From CAVSLM01 sp963728895 (GTDB lineage Bacteria; Pseudomonadota; Gammaproteobacteria; JBBQDK01), in NCBI GenBank assembly GCA_963728895.1, contig CAVSLM010000012.1, forward strand, positions 1 through 64,000: a stretch of DNA of 64,000 bases, given 5' to 3'. Numbering within the stretch: the stretch's first letter is position 1; the number at the start of each line of letters is the position of its first letter. The position numbers and the translations under genes were made by a program. Shown piece by piece: positions 63,566 through 64,000 of this stretch. The notes below the pieces were generated by a model that worked only from the letters and a program-made list of their open reading frames with translations, made no database searches and was not told the origin of the DNA.

Positions 63566-64000
63566 GCAGGAAAACCGGGAAGCCTCCGGCGCCACGCGTG
63601 CTCGATCCGACTACGGAGGAAGCGCTTTCGCAGGCGCTGCGTCCGATCGCCCCGCCGGTGGAATCCGCCGGCGATCTGCGCGAGCGCGTCCTCGCGCGCG
63701 CGCGCCACGCTGTGCAGGAATCCCCCGCCGGGCTGGTCACCATACGCGCCGGCGAAGGCAGGTGGCAGCGCATCGCGCCGGGCGTGACCATGAAGCTGCT
63801 GCACGCCGACGACGAAGCGAAGACCCGTTCGTTCCTGCTGCGACTGCAGCCTGGCGCCAGCCTGCCCGCACATCCCCACCATGCCGACGAGGAATGCATC
63901 GTCCTGGAAGGTGAGGCGTACCTGGGCGGCACTGTCGTGCACGCGGGCGACTATCACCTCGCGCCACGTGGCGTGCCGCATGGCAGGATCACTTCCGAAA
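63562..64000 (+). CDS. ChrR-like zinc cupin anti-sigma factor, partial
   Basis: The first 146 residues are present and the gene is cut by the window end. It carries a cupin fold with metal-ligand motif PAHPHHADEECIVLEGE and the second HYHLAPRGVPHGRI-like part YHLAPRGVPHG. ChrR anti-sigma factors bind zinc in an N-terminal domain and have this C-terminal cupin. Here a short Pro/Glu-rich N-terminal part precedes the cupin, so the zinc domain is reduced or of another type. The overlap with the sigma gene supports its role as its regulator. Confidence 0.75.
   Translation, partial: MSRKTGKPPAPRVLDPTTEEALSQALRPIAPPVESAGDLRERVLARARHAVQESPAGLVTIRAGEGRWQRIAPGVTMKLLHADDEAKTRSFLLRLQPGASLPAHPHHADEECIVLEGEAYLGGTVVHAGDYHLAPRGVPHGRITSE

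Overview
The window is GC-rich DNA with dense coding on both strands. It carries an APS reductase (aprA, aprB) with ATP sulfurylase (sat), a DsrC-type sulfur carrier, a TauE/SafE-type exporter, and the housekeeping order tsaD / rpsU-yqeY-dnaG-rpoD next to plsY-folB-folK. Together these point to a sulfur-oxidising gammaproteobacterium. Genus and order cannot be fixed from the sequence alone.

Region 1 (1-8.7 kb) is accessory DNA. A putative element with 14-bp inverted ends (D12-class DNA adenine methylase plus DDE transposase) lies between two truncated genes. To its right is a decayed chromosomal integron: a pseudogenised integron integrase on +, an attI-side core site, two recognisable attC sites, and one intact gene cassette encoding an unknown 215-aa protein. 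An IS91-like unit (tyrosine recombinase plus Y2 transposase, both frameshifted) and a second partial copy of its recombinase both abut GTTGAAC integron core sites.

Region 2 (8.7-15 kb) holds a KamA-type lysine 2,3-aminomutase, a D-Ala-D-Ala-ligase-like ATP-grasp enzyme and an ATP-grasp/GNAT fusion, next to the K+ transporter TrkH. The same ~142-bp sequence lies 41-49 bp upstream of both kamA and trkH. I infer a candidate osmoadaptation system that makes an acetylated beta-lysine-containing compound alongside K+ uptake.

Region 3 (15-24 kb) is sulfur energy metabolism: sat-aprB-aprA, a strong terminator, a YkgJ Cys-cluster protein, a 2Fe-2S flavin reductase, a TauE exporter and a semialdehyde dehydrogenase. 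Region 4 (23.6-38.2 kb) is housekeeping: slt, an aminopeptidase lipoprotein, cca, a MidA-like methyltransferase, pteridine reductase, folK, folB, plsY, tsaD, rpsU, yqeY, dnaG, rpoD and a CAU tRNA. Between about 33.0 and 37.0 kb every essential gene is broken by small indels, which looks like poor consensus sequence rather than biology.

Region 5 (38-50 kb) starts with a PotD-like binding protein next to a HAMP-GGDEF-EAL protein (NspS/MbaA-like). It continues into a graveyard of REP-associated tyrosine transposase (RAYT) elements, a group II intron reverse-transcriptase fragment and a cation-diffusion-facilitator remnant. Among these are a CBS protein, a NifX-like protein, a damaged peroxiredoxin, a CDF transporter, dsrC and an NTF2-like protein.

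Region 6 (50-64 kb) contains a phytanoyl-dioxygenase/glycosyltransferase-like pair, a secreted protein, exported-protein remnants, a haem-oxygenase-like protein overlapping a GNAT-cNMP-domain fusion, glgB, a nikR-controlled nickel/cobalt ECF transporter (cbiM-cbiQ-cbiO type), and an ECF sigma/ChrR-like cupin pair cut by the window end.
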